In this document: positions 37,281 to 48,048 of the stretch, in pieces
How positions within the stretch are numbered: position 1 is the stretch's first letter
Layout: the number at the start of each line of letters is the position of its first letter
NCBI RefSeq assembly: GCF_020360975.1
Contig: NW_025408669.1
Coordinates: 5,270,001-5,334,000, forward strand
DNA from: Hirsutella rhossiliensis
Lineage: Eukaryota > Ascomycota > Sordariomycetes > Hypocreales > Ophiocordycipitaceae
Length of the DNA stretch: 64,000 nucleotides
Reading direction: 5' to 3'
Position numbers and translations under genes: made by a program
The notes under the pieces: model-generated
Told to the model about the DNA's origin: nothing
Seen by the model: the letters and a program-made list of their open reading frames with translations, nothing else
The model's database searches: none

Positions 37281-38213
37281 GTTTAGCGGTAGAGGGTAAA
37301 GCGAAGAGGTCTATATAGAGGTCGGCGGTAGACTAGCGGTATAGCCGAGATAAAGACAGCGTATATAAGGAAGGCGGGCGGAGGCGGAGGGTAGGGTATA
37401 GTAGTAAGTAATAGCCGAGTATATTATAGAAGGAGAGAGAAGTTAAGAGTATATATCGACGAGCGAGGGTAGGTATTAAGATATTTATATTCCTACTATA
37501 TTAAGCGTTATAACTAAGATTATAGGGCATAGGCGGGGTTAGGGCGGCGGGGGCCCGATACCTAATTAGGGAGGGGCTATTTCCGGAGGTAGAAGTAGCG
37601 TATTAGAGATTACTTAATATAGCACCTCTTAAAACTATATAAGGTAGGCTAGAATTACTTTACTTTATATTTAACGGAGCGTTATAAGCTCTTAGCTTAC
37701 TAACTTAGCTATATTAAGTTCGCTATAATTAATATAGAGCTTTATAAGGAGGTTAGCTAGTCTATTTATATTAATACGCGTAAATAGTAAGAGATACCTT
37801 TATAAGTATAAGGATAAGCTTATATAAAAATAGTTAAATTAAGTATAGATATCCCTTATTATAGCGCTATTAATATAAAGCTTTACTTTTATATAAAGTA
37901 GCTATAGCTTAAGCTCTATAAAGGAGCTATTAAACTTACTAAAGTATAATAGTACTATTCTTAGTTATATAAAGCCCTACTATTATAAGAGGCTCTTAAT
38001 TACTTAAGCGAACTAAGTATTATATTTACTTTAATTTTATAACTATAAGAGTATAGATATATTATATATATATATACTAGTATAGGCGGTTTAACTAAAC
38101 TAAGTAATTAAAAGTTAGCTTTAAAGGTAGCTAAAAAAAATAGCTATTTTATATATAGGGATATAAAGAGGATAAAATAAAAGGTATATTATACTATTAT
38201 AGAGTAGGTAGAG
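37281..38213. other. Unassigned RIP-degraded sequence
   Basis: The left part (37,281-37,560) is GC- and G-rich; the right part (37,600-38,213) is AT-rich and could hold a coding relic on the plus strand. No family is recognised. It is the insertion site of the TRIM. Confidence 0.35.
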
Positions 38214-38218
38214 GTAAG

Positions 38219-38765
38219 TGTCATGGAGTAGACCTAAGAGGGCACAGGCTGTGGTCGCGCCACTACCCCCCTCTGCCACGTACGGCGTGTTGCACGTACG
38301 CGATAAAAGGTAACGAATTGACTAAGCTGCCTAGCTTGTCAATTGACCACACTTATCAACTGTCTAGGCAACGCCTAGACTCTTACACATGGTTTCTTCC
38401 CGCGCTCTCTTCCGTCACTCCCTTAGTTGATAGGCCATTACCCCCAGGTGCCGCACCACCTGTTAGCCTAGGTTGAGATCCCCCGCTGCCTGCGCCATGC
38501 ACACGCCTCTAGGCTGCGGCGCCCGTATGCATGCGCGCCTGTCTGGCCTCACGCACGGGGACTCGAACCTACGACCAGTAGGTAGCTTAGTCAACATGTC
38601 ATGGAGTAGACCTAAGAGGGCATAGGCTGTGGTCGCGCCACTACCCCCCTCTGCCACGTACGGCGTGTTGCACGTACGCGATAAAAGGTAACGAATTGAC
38701 TAAGCTGCCTAGCTTGTTAATTGACCACACTTATTAACTGTCTAGGCAACGCCTAGACTCTTATA
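38219..38765 (-). mobile_element. TRIM (miniature LTR element), nearly free of RIP
   Basis: The 547-bp element has two 169-bp LTRs (38,219-38,387 and 38,597-38,765), a 209-bp non-coding core, TG...CA ends and a perfect 5-bp TSD GTAAG at 38,214-38,218 and 38,766-38,770. In minus orientation the LTR starts TGTAAGAGTC and ends CTACTCCATGACA, the same termini as the chromovirus LTRs. A purine-rich tract (GGGAAGAAACC) lies before the 3' LTR. The two LTRs differ at four positions only, all C-to-T in CpA context in the 38,597-38,765 copy. It is non-autonomous, since no gag or pol is present. Confidence 0.93.
38540..38596 (-). other. tRNA-like segment next to the TRIM 5' LTR
   Basis: On the minus strand, directly inside the 5' LTR, there is TGTTGACTAAGC followed by GGTCGTAGGTTCGAGTCCCC, which resembles the variable loop and T-arm of a tRNA with a perfect B-box GGTTCGAGTCC. 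It is in tRNA sense, not complementary as a primer-binding site would be. The T-stem pairs poorly, so it is a tRNA-derived fragment and not a tRNA gene. Confidence 0.6.
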
Positions 38766-38770
38766 GTAAG

Positions 38771-38928
38771 GGCTTAAGTATAGTTTATTAAAAGAAGGTT
38801 AATAATCTATAAGGGGGGAAAAAAAGAGAAGTATAGGCCTAGCCTATATAAGTATAAAGGCCGCTTATATATAGACTTAGCTTAGACCTTAGTTTAAGCC
38901 TATATAAGGTAAAAGCCCTTATAATAAT
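38771..38928. other. Unassigned AT-rich sequence between TRIM and MITE
   Basis: This is RIP-depleted sequence with no recognised feature. Confidence 0.4.
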
Positions 38929-38930
38929 TA

Positions 38931-39460
38931 AGGTAATATAATAATTACTCCCTTACTATAATTACTACCTTATAAGAATTAAATAACTTTGCTTTACTTA
39001 TTTAACCCCTTACTTTTAATTTTACCTTAATATATTTTATATATACTTCTTATATCTCTCTTTATAAGAAAACTATCCTTTTAATTAATCTTAATTACTA
39101 GCTTAACTACTATATTATAAAGGTATTTTCTTCTTAATATATTATTATATTAACAGGGCTATTATAATTATATACTATAATACTATTATAAACTTTAAAT
39201 ATAACTAAAATAGTAAGTAGTTTTTATAACTATAAATAGCTTTGTTTTAAGTCTTACTTATACTAATAATACCTATATTATAATAATAGTATAATAAGTA
39301 AGTATTACTATCTTTATAATTCTTATAAAGAGAGATATAGGAAGTATATATAAAATATATAAAGGTAAAATTAAAAGTAAGGGGTCGGATAAGTAGGGCA
39401 GAGATATTTAAATCTTATAGGGGCAGTAATTATAGTAAGGGAGTAATTATTATATTGCCT
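38931..39460. mobile_element. Foldback MITE with about 140-bp terminal inverted repeats
   Basis: The outer end AGGTAATATAATAATTACTC (38,931 on) is mirrored by the right end, whose reverse complement reads AGGCAATATAATAATTACTC (39,460 back). The inverted repeat extends inward to about 39,072 on the left and 39,321 on the right. TA dinucleotides flank both ends (38,929-38,930 and 39,461-39,462), the TSD of Tc1/mariner-type elements. The 530-bp element has no coding capacity. RIP differences between the arms are visible, for example GGTAAT versus GGCAAT. Confidence 0.85.
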
Positions 39461-39462
39461 TA

Positions 39463-40120
39463 ATTATCCTTCTTTCCTCTATCTAACGCCCCTCTTTATA
39501 CCCGTCTAGTATCTTAATTAATAAAGAAGATCCTACTTAAAGAAGCTACTAATATCCTCTTAACTACTAAGCTTTTTGCCGGTTTTTCCCCTCCTTTCTA
39601 GCCGTTGCCAGCATATCCATCTTATCTCTCGCTACCTCTATAGGAAGCTATCGCTACTTCTACTTCCCCTTATGCCCCTACCCTCCTTTCTATACCTCTT
39701 TTTAGCTCCTTCTTCCTTCTTCTATACCGGGTGTTTTTAGCTTCCTCTATCCCTCGTGCTAAGAGATATCTCCGAGAACTACGAAATTAAGCCACGCTTC
39801 GCGATAATAATAGTCTATAACGCCTAAAAGGGTATATTACGACCTAATAAGGGTCTTAGTAAAGGCTATAAACTAATATATAGCTATTAAAGGTTAAGCT
39901 TACGTCTATATATACTAATAAGCGCGCCCCTTATCCCTATTAGCGGAGACGATATTATCGCTATATCTAGAGGCACCGAATATAGTAGTTAACTTAAGGG
40001 ATGCTAAGGAAGTTACTTAATAGATCTAGATAACCGTAAGCTACCGGATTAATAGGGAAACCTATTCCCCCCTATACTTCGTATATATATATATAGTTAT
40101 ACCTACGGACTCCCTCTTTT
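39463..40120. other. Degraded sequence at the edge of the repeat island
   Basis: This holds pyrimidine-rich sequence (39,480-39,760) followed by RIP-depleted sequence (39,770-40,110) that might be a LINE or gene relic; no family could be named. Some CpA/TpG sites survive around 39,600. The change to normal composition occurs near 40,120. Confidence 0.45.
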
Positions 40121-40476
40121 AGGCAGGATAGCGCAATCTACACCCTCTTTCTTTCTTTAATGCAGAGACCTAATAACTAGCAATATTCTCATCGTCGTCC
40201 CAAAGCTTCGCTCGAGCCAAAATTAAATATACATGGGCGCGCTCTCGAGGTAGAAATCATGTATGTACGTTGGACTCTTAAAAAGAAAGGCATCCATGTT
40301 TCCACGCGCGCTCATCTCCCCGTTCGCTAGATTATTGTCTACCAGGCTGTGCTACCTCGAAACCTAAAAACCAAGTCCAACCGCTCTGACTGGACCGCCT
40401 TGCCTTGCCTTGTACCCATTGCTTTCTGCAAGGCATTCCCAGTGATCTCCCAAACGCCGCCGTCCCGCTCGAAATT
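40121..40476. other. Border region and probable 3' UTR of the glycosyltransferase-like gene
   Basis: This is normal-composition sequence between the last RIP-depleted bases and the stop codon of the minus-strand gene. It probably holds that gene's 3' UTR. No repeat or RNA gene was seen. Confidence 0.6.
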
Positions 40477-42738
40477 CTACCCCCTGTCCTCGCCCGTCTG
40501 GCAAAACAGGTCCCGGGCATACCTGTCGGCGCGGGCCAGCTTCGCGGAGTCCTCGAAGGAACACTGCCCGACCTGCTGACGGAAATCCATCGTCAACTGC
40601 ACCGCACCCTCCTCGAGGGCGTCGTCTCTTATTTGCTGCCCATCCCAAGACAGCACGGGCAAGCTGCCGAGCAGTTGCTGCTCTCCCTCTCCCGGGAGCG
40701 TCTCCAGCATGTCCACCTGGGATCCGACATCAAACACCGCGCTGGCCTCGTCACGAACCATGTCCTTATCCTTTTCTCGCGTGCCAGCCTGCCCTTGATA
40801 CTCCTCGGGTCTTTCAGGCAGGTCCGTGTGTGCGCCGGCAATGGCATCCGCAGTCTGCCGGCTGGGGTAGAGCGTCAAATAGCCCCGCAGGCGCGACAGC
40901 TGCAGCGCGTACTCCATCCAGGCTGAGTACTGCTTGCCCACCTCTTTCGAGGCCAGCATGGCGGGCGAGGCGGACATGGCATGCTGTCTGTCCAGCACCT
41001 GCGACACGTACCCGTGCAGCTCGACCCACTTGTCGCCCATTACCAGAACTGCATCGCTCGTCGGCGCCTGCCAAAGAAAAGCCGTCCCTGCGGCGGATTC
41101 GGCTTCACCAGCTCGCAACGGCGGGGGTGGCGTAAACGGCCGCGTGCTGCCCAAGATGGTGGTGGGGACCGAGAGGCTCATGGCCATCATGGTGGAGTGG
41201 CGACTCTCGCCAAATGCCGCTCGGGAATGCCGCTGAAAGAGGAGAGAGTACTTGACGTCTGCATCACGTTAGGAAGAGTGCGTCGTCGAGAGGACATGGG
41301 CAAGACGTACAATGGAAAAAATGGGGGCTGACCTCCATGTGCGGTGACAAGACCAGGACATGGGAGTGGAGAGGGTCCGACGGCCAAAACGACTCGAGGA
41401 AGCGAGCCGAGCTCTCCTCTTCCGTCAGCTTCTGCCGCGGGATGCGCCGGCGTAAGGAGAGCATTGAAGGCATCAGCTTTTCGCCCGGGTACGGCGGCGG
41501 CCAGTTGTAGCCGGCCAAGAACCTTTCCAGGGGCGCCTCGACGGTCGAGGGCAGCTCGACGACCAGGTGAGGGACCGAGTGGCCGCCAAGGTCGGCGCGT
41601 GCTATGGACCGCAGCAGCCTCTTGAGATTTCCAGTGCCGGTTCGGGGGCTGTGGACGACAATGTCGAAGCGAACCTTGTTCCATGCTGGGCCAGGGTCAG
41701 GACCATCCTTGCAAGCTGCATTGTGCGGGAGTTAACTTACCGGCCAGGGCCGACGCGTCCAGCTTGGTGATCCAGGCCAGGCGGGACTGGGGCCTTTCTG
41801 GCAGCTCAATGAGCGCTGACTGCGTCTTCTTGGCCTGGTCGCGCACAGCGCGGCGGAGATACATGTCCTCGGCGTCTGTGGCGTCAATGAGGATGGCTTG
41901 CGGGTGGGCGACGCGGTGGAAGACGGCTGTCGAGTGCGCGGGTTAGAGGTGCTGCGTTGTATGGGGATGGGATCGGAGCTCACCCATGGCTCGCTCGACG
42001 GCCAGCGTCATGCGCCGGTCGGTCGAGGCGGCGGCCTTGTTGGGTCGGGCATCTAGAGCGACGGTCAGCAACTGCAAGCTGCCCCGAGACTGTCTGCATA
42101 CCGTGCATTGTCAGAGGACAGGTCGAGTCTATGCCGTTTATTTTCAGCAGTTCCTTCAGGGGAATGTCGTCCCTGCCCACAAGCACAAAGTGAACCTGGT
42201 TCTGGCGCGCCGAGGCCATCTGGCAAGCCATGGGCAGCAGGGTGGCTGCGCTCTGCAGGCTCGCGGCCGCAAACAAGACGTTGCGGTTGTTGGCCGAGCC
42301 GGGGCTCACAGCAATGACGGGTCGGAGGGATTCAGCCAGCTCGGGTTGCGTGATGGGCCCATTGTAGTCTCTGGCGCGGCTCGTGTCCGTCTTTGCGTAG
42401 GGATAAGGGGCGGAGAGAGCTTTGGGCGGCCTGCGGGACGGCGGGCGCGGGTCTTGCTGAGCGCCGTCGGGCCTCGGGTTGGACAGACCGGGGATGTAGC
42501 GGCCATAGCTGTCGTCGGAGGCGCGGTCGAGGCTCGTGGCATGGAACAGGAGGAGGACCAGGGCGGCGGTGGCGAGGAGGTAGGCGACGATGCGCAAGAC
42601 CCAGGCCGGACGAGGGGGGCGGGCGGCGTTCCAGGGAGCGGATGCGCGCTTGGTGCCCAGTTTGTGGTCGTCGTCCTTTTTGGCCATTTCCTCGTCGTTC
42701 CGCCATAGCTGCGGCATGGGCCAGGCCTTGGAGGACAT
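40477..42738 (-). CDS. Putative type II membrane glycosyltransferase-like protein
   Basis: Five exons are inferred: 42738-42102, 42052-41984, 41926-41741, 41685-41311 and 41258-40477. They sum to 2,049 nt (682 residues) and stay in frame across introns of 49, 57, 55 and 52 nt. Exon 1 begins MSSKAWPMPQLWRNDEE and encodes a short basic cytosolic end, one membrane segment (about residues 46-66, VLRIVAYLLATAALVLLLF) and a proline-rich stem, as in Golgi type II enzymes. The lumenal part contains FVLVGRDDIPLKELL, WNKVRFDIVVHSPRTGTGNL and LVLSPHMEVSPHFFHY, typical of a fungal family usually annotated glycosyltransferase 2. Substrate unknown. Intron 4 uses GTACGT; an upstream GTCAGC would break the frame. 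The gene is divergent from syo1 and its stop lies about 360 bp from the RIP island. Confidence 0.75.
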
Positions 42739-43308
42739 GGCGAGATGGAGGCAAGCAGCGAAGAGGGTGAGGCCTCGGGGCCGTTACATTTCGCCTCGAC
42801 ACCGTGGACGTGGAGAGCGGGCGATGTCTTGGGTGGCCGAGGGAGGTAGGTGGTGGCGTTGACGTGGACCGAGCTGGAGCAAGCATTTCCAGTGGAGGAG
42901 CTTGCTTCCAGCGCTCGCCGGGGCCCCCCTGGGGAAAAAGAAAGTCGGTACTAAGTTAGTTAGTCGCTGCTCCGTGCCTGGCCCGCAGGTGCCGCCGGTA
43001 CGGAGTACGGATACTAATTAATACTACTTGCACGGTACGCCGCAGGTACAACAGCCGCCGGGGACCCTGAGAGGGCGACAGACAAGATGGTGGGGCACGA
43101 GCACGACGGCAGCCCAAAATTTCGTGTCGCCTTTTTCGCACCATCATGTCTAAACTTCACCCGGTATAAGTCATAAGTCGCTGCGTCTGCCACCGACTCC
43201 AGTCCACCAGGCCATAATAACCCAGGCCGCCAACATCTCTGCCAAGCTACTCGCCGAAAGAGTCTAAACAGAAAAAGAAAGAAGAAGAAAAGACGACGGG
43301 GAAAAGGC
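42739..43308. promoter_or_regulatory. Bidirectional intergenic promoter region
   Basis: These 570 bp separate the start codons of two divergent genes, the glycosyltransferase-like gene (minus) and syo1 (plus), and must hold both promoters. A purine-rich AGAAAAAGAAAGAAGAAGAA tract lies just before the syo1 start. No specific factor site is claimed. Confidence 0.7.
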
Positions 43309-45416
43309 ATGGGCAAGTCGAGGCGCAACCGAGGCGGCTCAGCCCACCGCCGAGATCCCATGGCCAAGCAAGTCAAGCCGCCCTCGGACCCGGAGCTCGC
43401 GGCCCTGCGCGAGGCCAAGATCCTGCCCATCGTCCACCAGCTGCGCGACGCAGACCCCAAGTCGCGCTCCGCCGCCGCCGCCGCCATCGCAAACATCGTC
43501 CAGGATCCGCGCTGCCGCAAGCTGCTGCTCCGCGAGCACCTCGTCCACACCATCCTCACCCAGACCCTGACCGATGCCGCCCTCGAGAGCCGCGCTGCCG
43601 GCTGGGGCGTTCTTCAGCTCCTGGCCCACGAGGAGGATGCCGATTTCGCCCTTCATCTCTTTAGGCAGGATGTCCTGACGCCCATGCAGTATGCCGCCAA
43701 AACTGTTCGTCCTCGCTCCCTCTCATCCAAAGGAAAAGCCGAGCTTGAAGCCAGTCCCAAAGCTGACCGATCACATCCCAGATGGTGGAAAAAATCCAAT
43801 CCCAGCAACCGGCCTTCTCCACCCTGCCCAAGGCCGAGCAGGGCTTCGTCGCCAGCATCGCCGCCTCCCTCGTCTCCCTCCTGACCGCCCTCGCCGAGGC
43901 GGGCGACGACATCTTCGACGCCGTCGCCGCAAACCCTGTCCTCTCGCGCCTCCTCCTCGTCCTCGTGGCCCACACGCCGCAGGCCGACGCCGACGCCGTT
44001 GTTGACCTTCGCACCGACGCCCTCGCCTGCCTCATGATGCTCTGCGAGGACAACGCGCCCCTCGCCAGCAGCTTTGCCTCACCCGAGGGCAGCCTGTGCT
44101 TCCAGGCCATGATGGCCCTCAAGGACCACGTCACCGGCGACGGCATCCTCGCCTGCGCCACCTTGCACAACCTCTTCGCGTCGCTGGCCGCCTCCAAAGA
44201 CGCCCCGGCGCTTCTCGACGCAGACGACTCGGTGCTGATCCCAACCCTTGCAAAGGCCCTTTCCGCAACCCCAACACAAGCCACGCTCGACGGCGCTGGC
44301 TGGTCCAGTCCCCTGGAGCAGCAACAACTCGCCCTGGAAACGCTCGCCTCCATCGGCACGAGTTTGACGGAGTCGTCGGTTGGCGACGCTGCTGCTTCAC
44401 CGCAGAAGCAGCAGCACTTTGAAACCATCAGGGACGACGAAGACATGGGCGACGCCGACGTGCCCGGCTCAGATGATGAAGATGGCGAGAGCGGGCAAGA
44501 AAGGGAGGAGGATGGGGAGAACGACGACGACGAGATGGGCGAGGACGAGATGATGGCCGACATGGAAATGGTCACCGGCGCCGATGGCGACGGCGGCGCA
44601 GACGCAGACGACCTGCCCGTCCTCAGAGCCCTTCTCCAAACAGCCCTACCGCAACTCATCCGCCTCGCCAGCCACGACCCCGGCAACAACGACGACGTCA
44701 GCGCCCAGCTGCGAGGCCACGCGCTCTCGGCCCTCAACAACATAGCCTGGTCCGTCTCGCTCTTCGACTTCTCCGACGACCGCAACGCCGGCATCCAGCG
44801 CGCGTGGCGGCCCGTCGCCTGCTCCCTGTGGCAGCAGGTCGTCTCGCCCATCCTCGCCACCGACACGGCCGACGTCGGCCTCGCCGCCCAGGTCACAGGG
44901 CTCGCCTGGGCCGTGTCTCGCGGCCTGGCCGGGCGCGTATCCCTCGGGCCCGGCGAGCATCGCAAGTTCATCGCTCTCTACCAGGCGACCAAGGGCCTGG
45001 AGCCGCAACAAGGCGCCGCCGCCGCCGACGACGACGACCCCTTCCAAAGCCTGGGCGTCAAGTGCGTCGGCGTCCTCGGCCAACTGGCCCTCGACCCGGC
45101 GCCTCTCGACGTCAACCGCGAAATCGGCACCTTTCTCCTCACCCTCCTCGCCGCCCTGCCCGCCACCCCGCCCGCCCCCGCCGTCGAGGCCCTCAACCAA
45201 CTCTTCGACGTCTACGCCGACGAGGCGCACGCCTGCGACGCCGCAGTCTTTTGGAAGGACGGCTTCCTCGCCCACCTCGAGGCCGCCCTGCCCAAGGTCC
45301 GCGCCATGGTCAAGGCCATTGACAAGAAGTCGGCCGCCGAGCTCAAGGCCAGGGCCGACGAGGCCATCGTCAACCTCGATCGCTTCCTTGCCTACAAGAG
45401 GAAGCATCAGCCGTGA
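43309..45416 (+). CDS. syo1: Symportin Syo1, ARM/HEAT-repeat importer of ribosomal proteins
   Basis: Two exons (43309-43704 and 43782-45416) joined over a 77-nt intron give 676 residues, the usual length for Syo1. The start MGKSRRNRGG, then DPMAKQVKPPSDPELAALRE, and the block CRKLLLREHLVHTIL...SRAAGW...LFRQDVLTPMQ match the family. Helical ARM/HEAT-like repeats fill most of the chain. A long acidic segment (about residues 350-394) interrupts them, as in known Syo1. In characterised fungi Syo1 binds Rpl5 and Rpl11 together, carries them into the nucleus with Kap104 and helps assemble the 5S particle. The 5' splice site is GTTCGT, which is unusual, but the junction restores AAKT-MVEK in frame with a GCTGACC branch-like site before the acceptor. 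The C-terminus LAYKRKHQP precedes TGA. Confidence 0.9.
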
Positions 45417-45768
45417 GGGGGAGGGTAGTTCGTGGCCGGAAACTTGCATCTGCACTCATGACGCAGATGATCAGTGATCCCAAGTCGCCAAAATTGTCGT
45501 CTCTTCCTTCCAATCTTTCCCCATTCATAAAGAAAGGGGAATGGCAAACGGGGGAGTAAATTGGCTGACCACCGTAGGCACGGCTGGCGTGCAAAGGTTC
45601 GTGCCGGAAAGGAATTTCAATGTTTGCAAAAACAAAGGGAGGCCAAACAAAGCAGCTGTCCCATGAAGAAAAAGCAGGCCTGAGGGCTTGAGCTTGATTC
45701 GGCCAGCATAGAACCAATCTCTGCCCATCGGGGCGAATGAATGTACTTGGTGCAATGTGACGACCTCA
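45417..45768. other. Convergent intergenic region syo1/mlh1
   Basis: These 352 bp between two convergent stop codons hold both 3' UTRs. AATAAA-like signals are not clear and no other feature was seen. Confidence 0.6.
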
Positions 45769-48048
45769 TCAGCACCTCTCAAACACGCGATAGAGTCCCT
45801 TCAGATCAGCCACTTCCAAAACCCCCCCTTCCATGAGCGACTTGGTCGCCACCAGCCGCGCCTTAAAGGCGGGGAACAGAACATGCTCGACCGCCCATCG
45901 CACATGCTGCCTCCTCGCCCTCACGTCCGCCGGCATCGCCTCCTGCCCCTCGCCCGCTTCAGACGCCGCGGGCAGCTGCTCGGGGACGTAGTAAGTCGCC
46001 AGCTCTCGGAGGAAGGTTCGGAAACACCCCTTTTCCTCTGTCCACGTCACGTTCGGGCCCAGGCGGAGCAGAAACCGGGGCAACTTGCCCATGGGCGGCG
46101 TGTAGCCCTTGACCATGAGGGGGATGGAGAGGAGCTCGCCAGCGGGGGAGATCTCGAGGGAAAAGTACTCCTGCAGCATCTCCCGTCGCTCGATGAGCTG
46201 GTCCGCCACCTTGTTTACAACGGCCTCGACGTCGAAGTCCTCGTCTGTCGCCCCCAGCATCGTCTTCTCCGCCTCGGCCGCCATTGTCAGCAGCTGCCTA
46301 AGCGCAAGCGGCGGACTGAAGCGGATGGCACCAAAGTTCCCAAAGTCTGTCAACCCCAGCTGGTAAAAGTACTCGAAGCAGGCGTGTCCGTAGTCGACCA
46401 GATACAGCTTGATTCCGCCTTGGATCGCCGCCAGCCGCCGGCGCTCATCTACAACGCCGACAAAGCTGTGTGACGCGAATATCTCCGTGAGCTCGTTGTG
46501 TATGTCGACGCGAACCTCGCTTCTCAGCTCCTTGACGCTCCTCAGACGGCAATGGACTGGCTCGCGGTCACTGGCCTCGTACTCGACGTTTTCTGGAACC
46601 GCCAGCGGCTCGTCATCGCGGCTGCTGGAACCCTCGCTGGCATCTGCAAGGGTAAACATGCTCGTGATCTTACGCACGGACGTGTCTGTCCTTACGAGCT
46701 CGTTGGAGTTCCTGCGCCGCTTTCCCGTGACCGCGAGCCGGGGCGCGGCGTCGTCCGACGTGGAGTCATCCACGGGCTTGGCGCCGGGGAGTAGTGTCTG
46801 GGTCTTGAACGTGCGGCTGGTATCGACAGCCGCCAGCTCTACTTGGATCTGCGTGCACACAGCTTGTATGATTTCATCCTCGTTGAGAAAGTGCACTTCC
46901 CTCTTGGTCGGGTGGACATTGACGTCGACGCGAGCCGGATCAATCTCGAGGTTGAGGTAGACAAACGGGTGGCCGCCCTTGGGCAGAAAGTTGACGTAAA
47001 TCTGCTCGACGGCCTTTTTGATATGGGTCGACTCGACGGAGCGGTGGTTGATGAAGAGCAAAAGCGTCGTCTTCTTGATGTGATAGTTTGCGTTTGTGAC
47101 GAGGCCGTGAGCTCTGAAGCCCCAGCGGTCCCCCCGCGTGGAGAATTCAATGAGCTCATTGGCGACGTTGCTGCCGTAGATCTGGCGGATCCTGTCAATA
47201 GCAGTGGCGTGCGCTTGCACAGACAGGCTGCTGCTCGAGTCGCCGGCCTTTTTGCAGGTGAAGCCGACGCGGGTGCAGTGGACGGCGTAGCGGCCGACGA
47301 GGTCGACGATTTTGTTGAACTCTTCGGCGTGCGAGCGAAAGGCCCTGCGGCGTGTCGGCACATTGAAGAACAGGTCCTCGACGGTGATTTGCGTGCCGGG
47401 CCGACCAGCGACTCCTTTGGGCTCCGCGGGCTGTCCCGGCTTGGGCGGGGCGAGCTTGCCGTCGAGGTAATGGGCGCGCCATGCCAGAGGCGAGTCCTTT
47501 GTCTTTGTGGTGACGGCCAGGTGGGCTATGTGGCTGATGCTGGCCAGGGCCTCTCCCCGGAAGCCATAGGTGCCGATGGAGGCGAGGTCCTCGAATGCCG
47601 CAATCTTGGACGTGGTGTGGCGCTCGCACAGGATGGCGAGATCGTCTTTCTTGAGCGCGGCTCCATGGTCAGCGGTATCGGGGGTGACGGAAGCTTGCAA
47701 ACATGTTCTCTCACCTGTATGCCACTGCCGTTGTCGGTGATTTGCAGGAGCTTCAGGCCGCCGTCCTTGACCAGGATATCCAAGGCCGTCGACCCGGCGT
47801 CCACGGCGTTTTCAATGAGCTCCTTGAGGGCGTGAACCGGGGCCACGATGATTTCGCCGGCCGCAATTTTGTTGACCACGTCTGTATCCAAGGCCTGCGC
47901 AGGCGTTGAGGAGGGAGGGTGAGCTCTTGCGACCAAAAAGGGAGGATTTGGCTACCTTTATTCGACGCGGCGGCCGGGGCTCGTCAGGCTCGTCTTGCGC
48001 CTTTCTCTTGACGCCGCCGGGGCCGTCAATATCCATGTCTTCGGCCAT
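45769..48048 (-). CDS. mlh1: DNA mismatch repair protein MLH1
   Basis: Three exons (48048-47956, 47894-47715, 47649-45769) with introns of 61 and 65 nt give 717 residues. The GHKL ATPase motifs are present: [10 protein letters not shown] (residues 56-65), DNGSGI (85-90) and TYGFRGEAL (118-126). A transducer domain follows with [11 protein letters not shown] and [17 protein letters not shown], then a variable linker (about 350-430) and the MLH1 C-terminal dimerisation domain ending in FERC, the hallmark C-terminus of MLH1. It pairs with PMS1 as MutL-alpha in mismatch repair and acts with MLH3 in meiosis; this is family knowledge. The chosen start is MAEDMDIDG; an in-frame ATG eight codons upstream (48,072) is possible. 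It is convergent with syo1. No motif appears broken. Confidence 0.95.

Noticed and set aside
38219..38387. Plus-strand orientation of the TRIM with TGGTTTCTTCCC as primer-binding site
   Set aside because: A TGG-started site two bases inside the LTR is tempting, but no purine tract precedes the other LTR in that orientation, and the LTR termini match the chromovirus in minus orientation.
40349..41236. Several plus-strand frames over the glycosyltransferase-like gene
   Set aside because: They are shadows of the minus-strand exons, which have a membrane segment, family-like blocks and consistent introns.
43661..44971. 436-residue minus-strand frame
   Set aside because: It is antisense to the syo1 coding exon, with composition typical of an antisense shadow (Ser/Arg-rich) and no domain.
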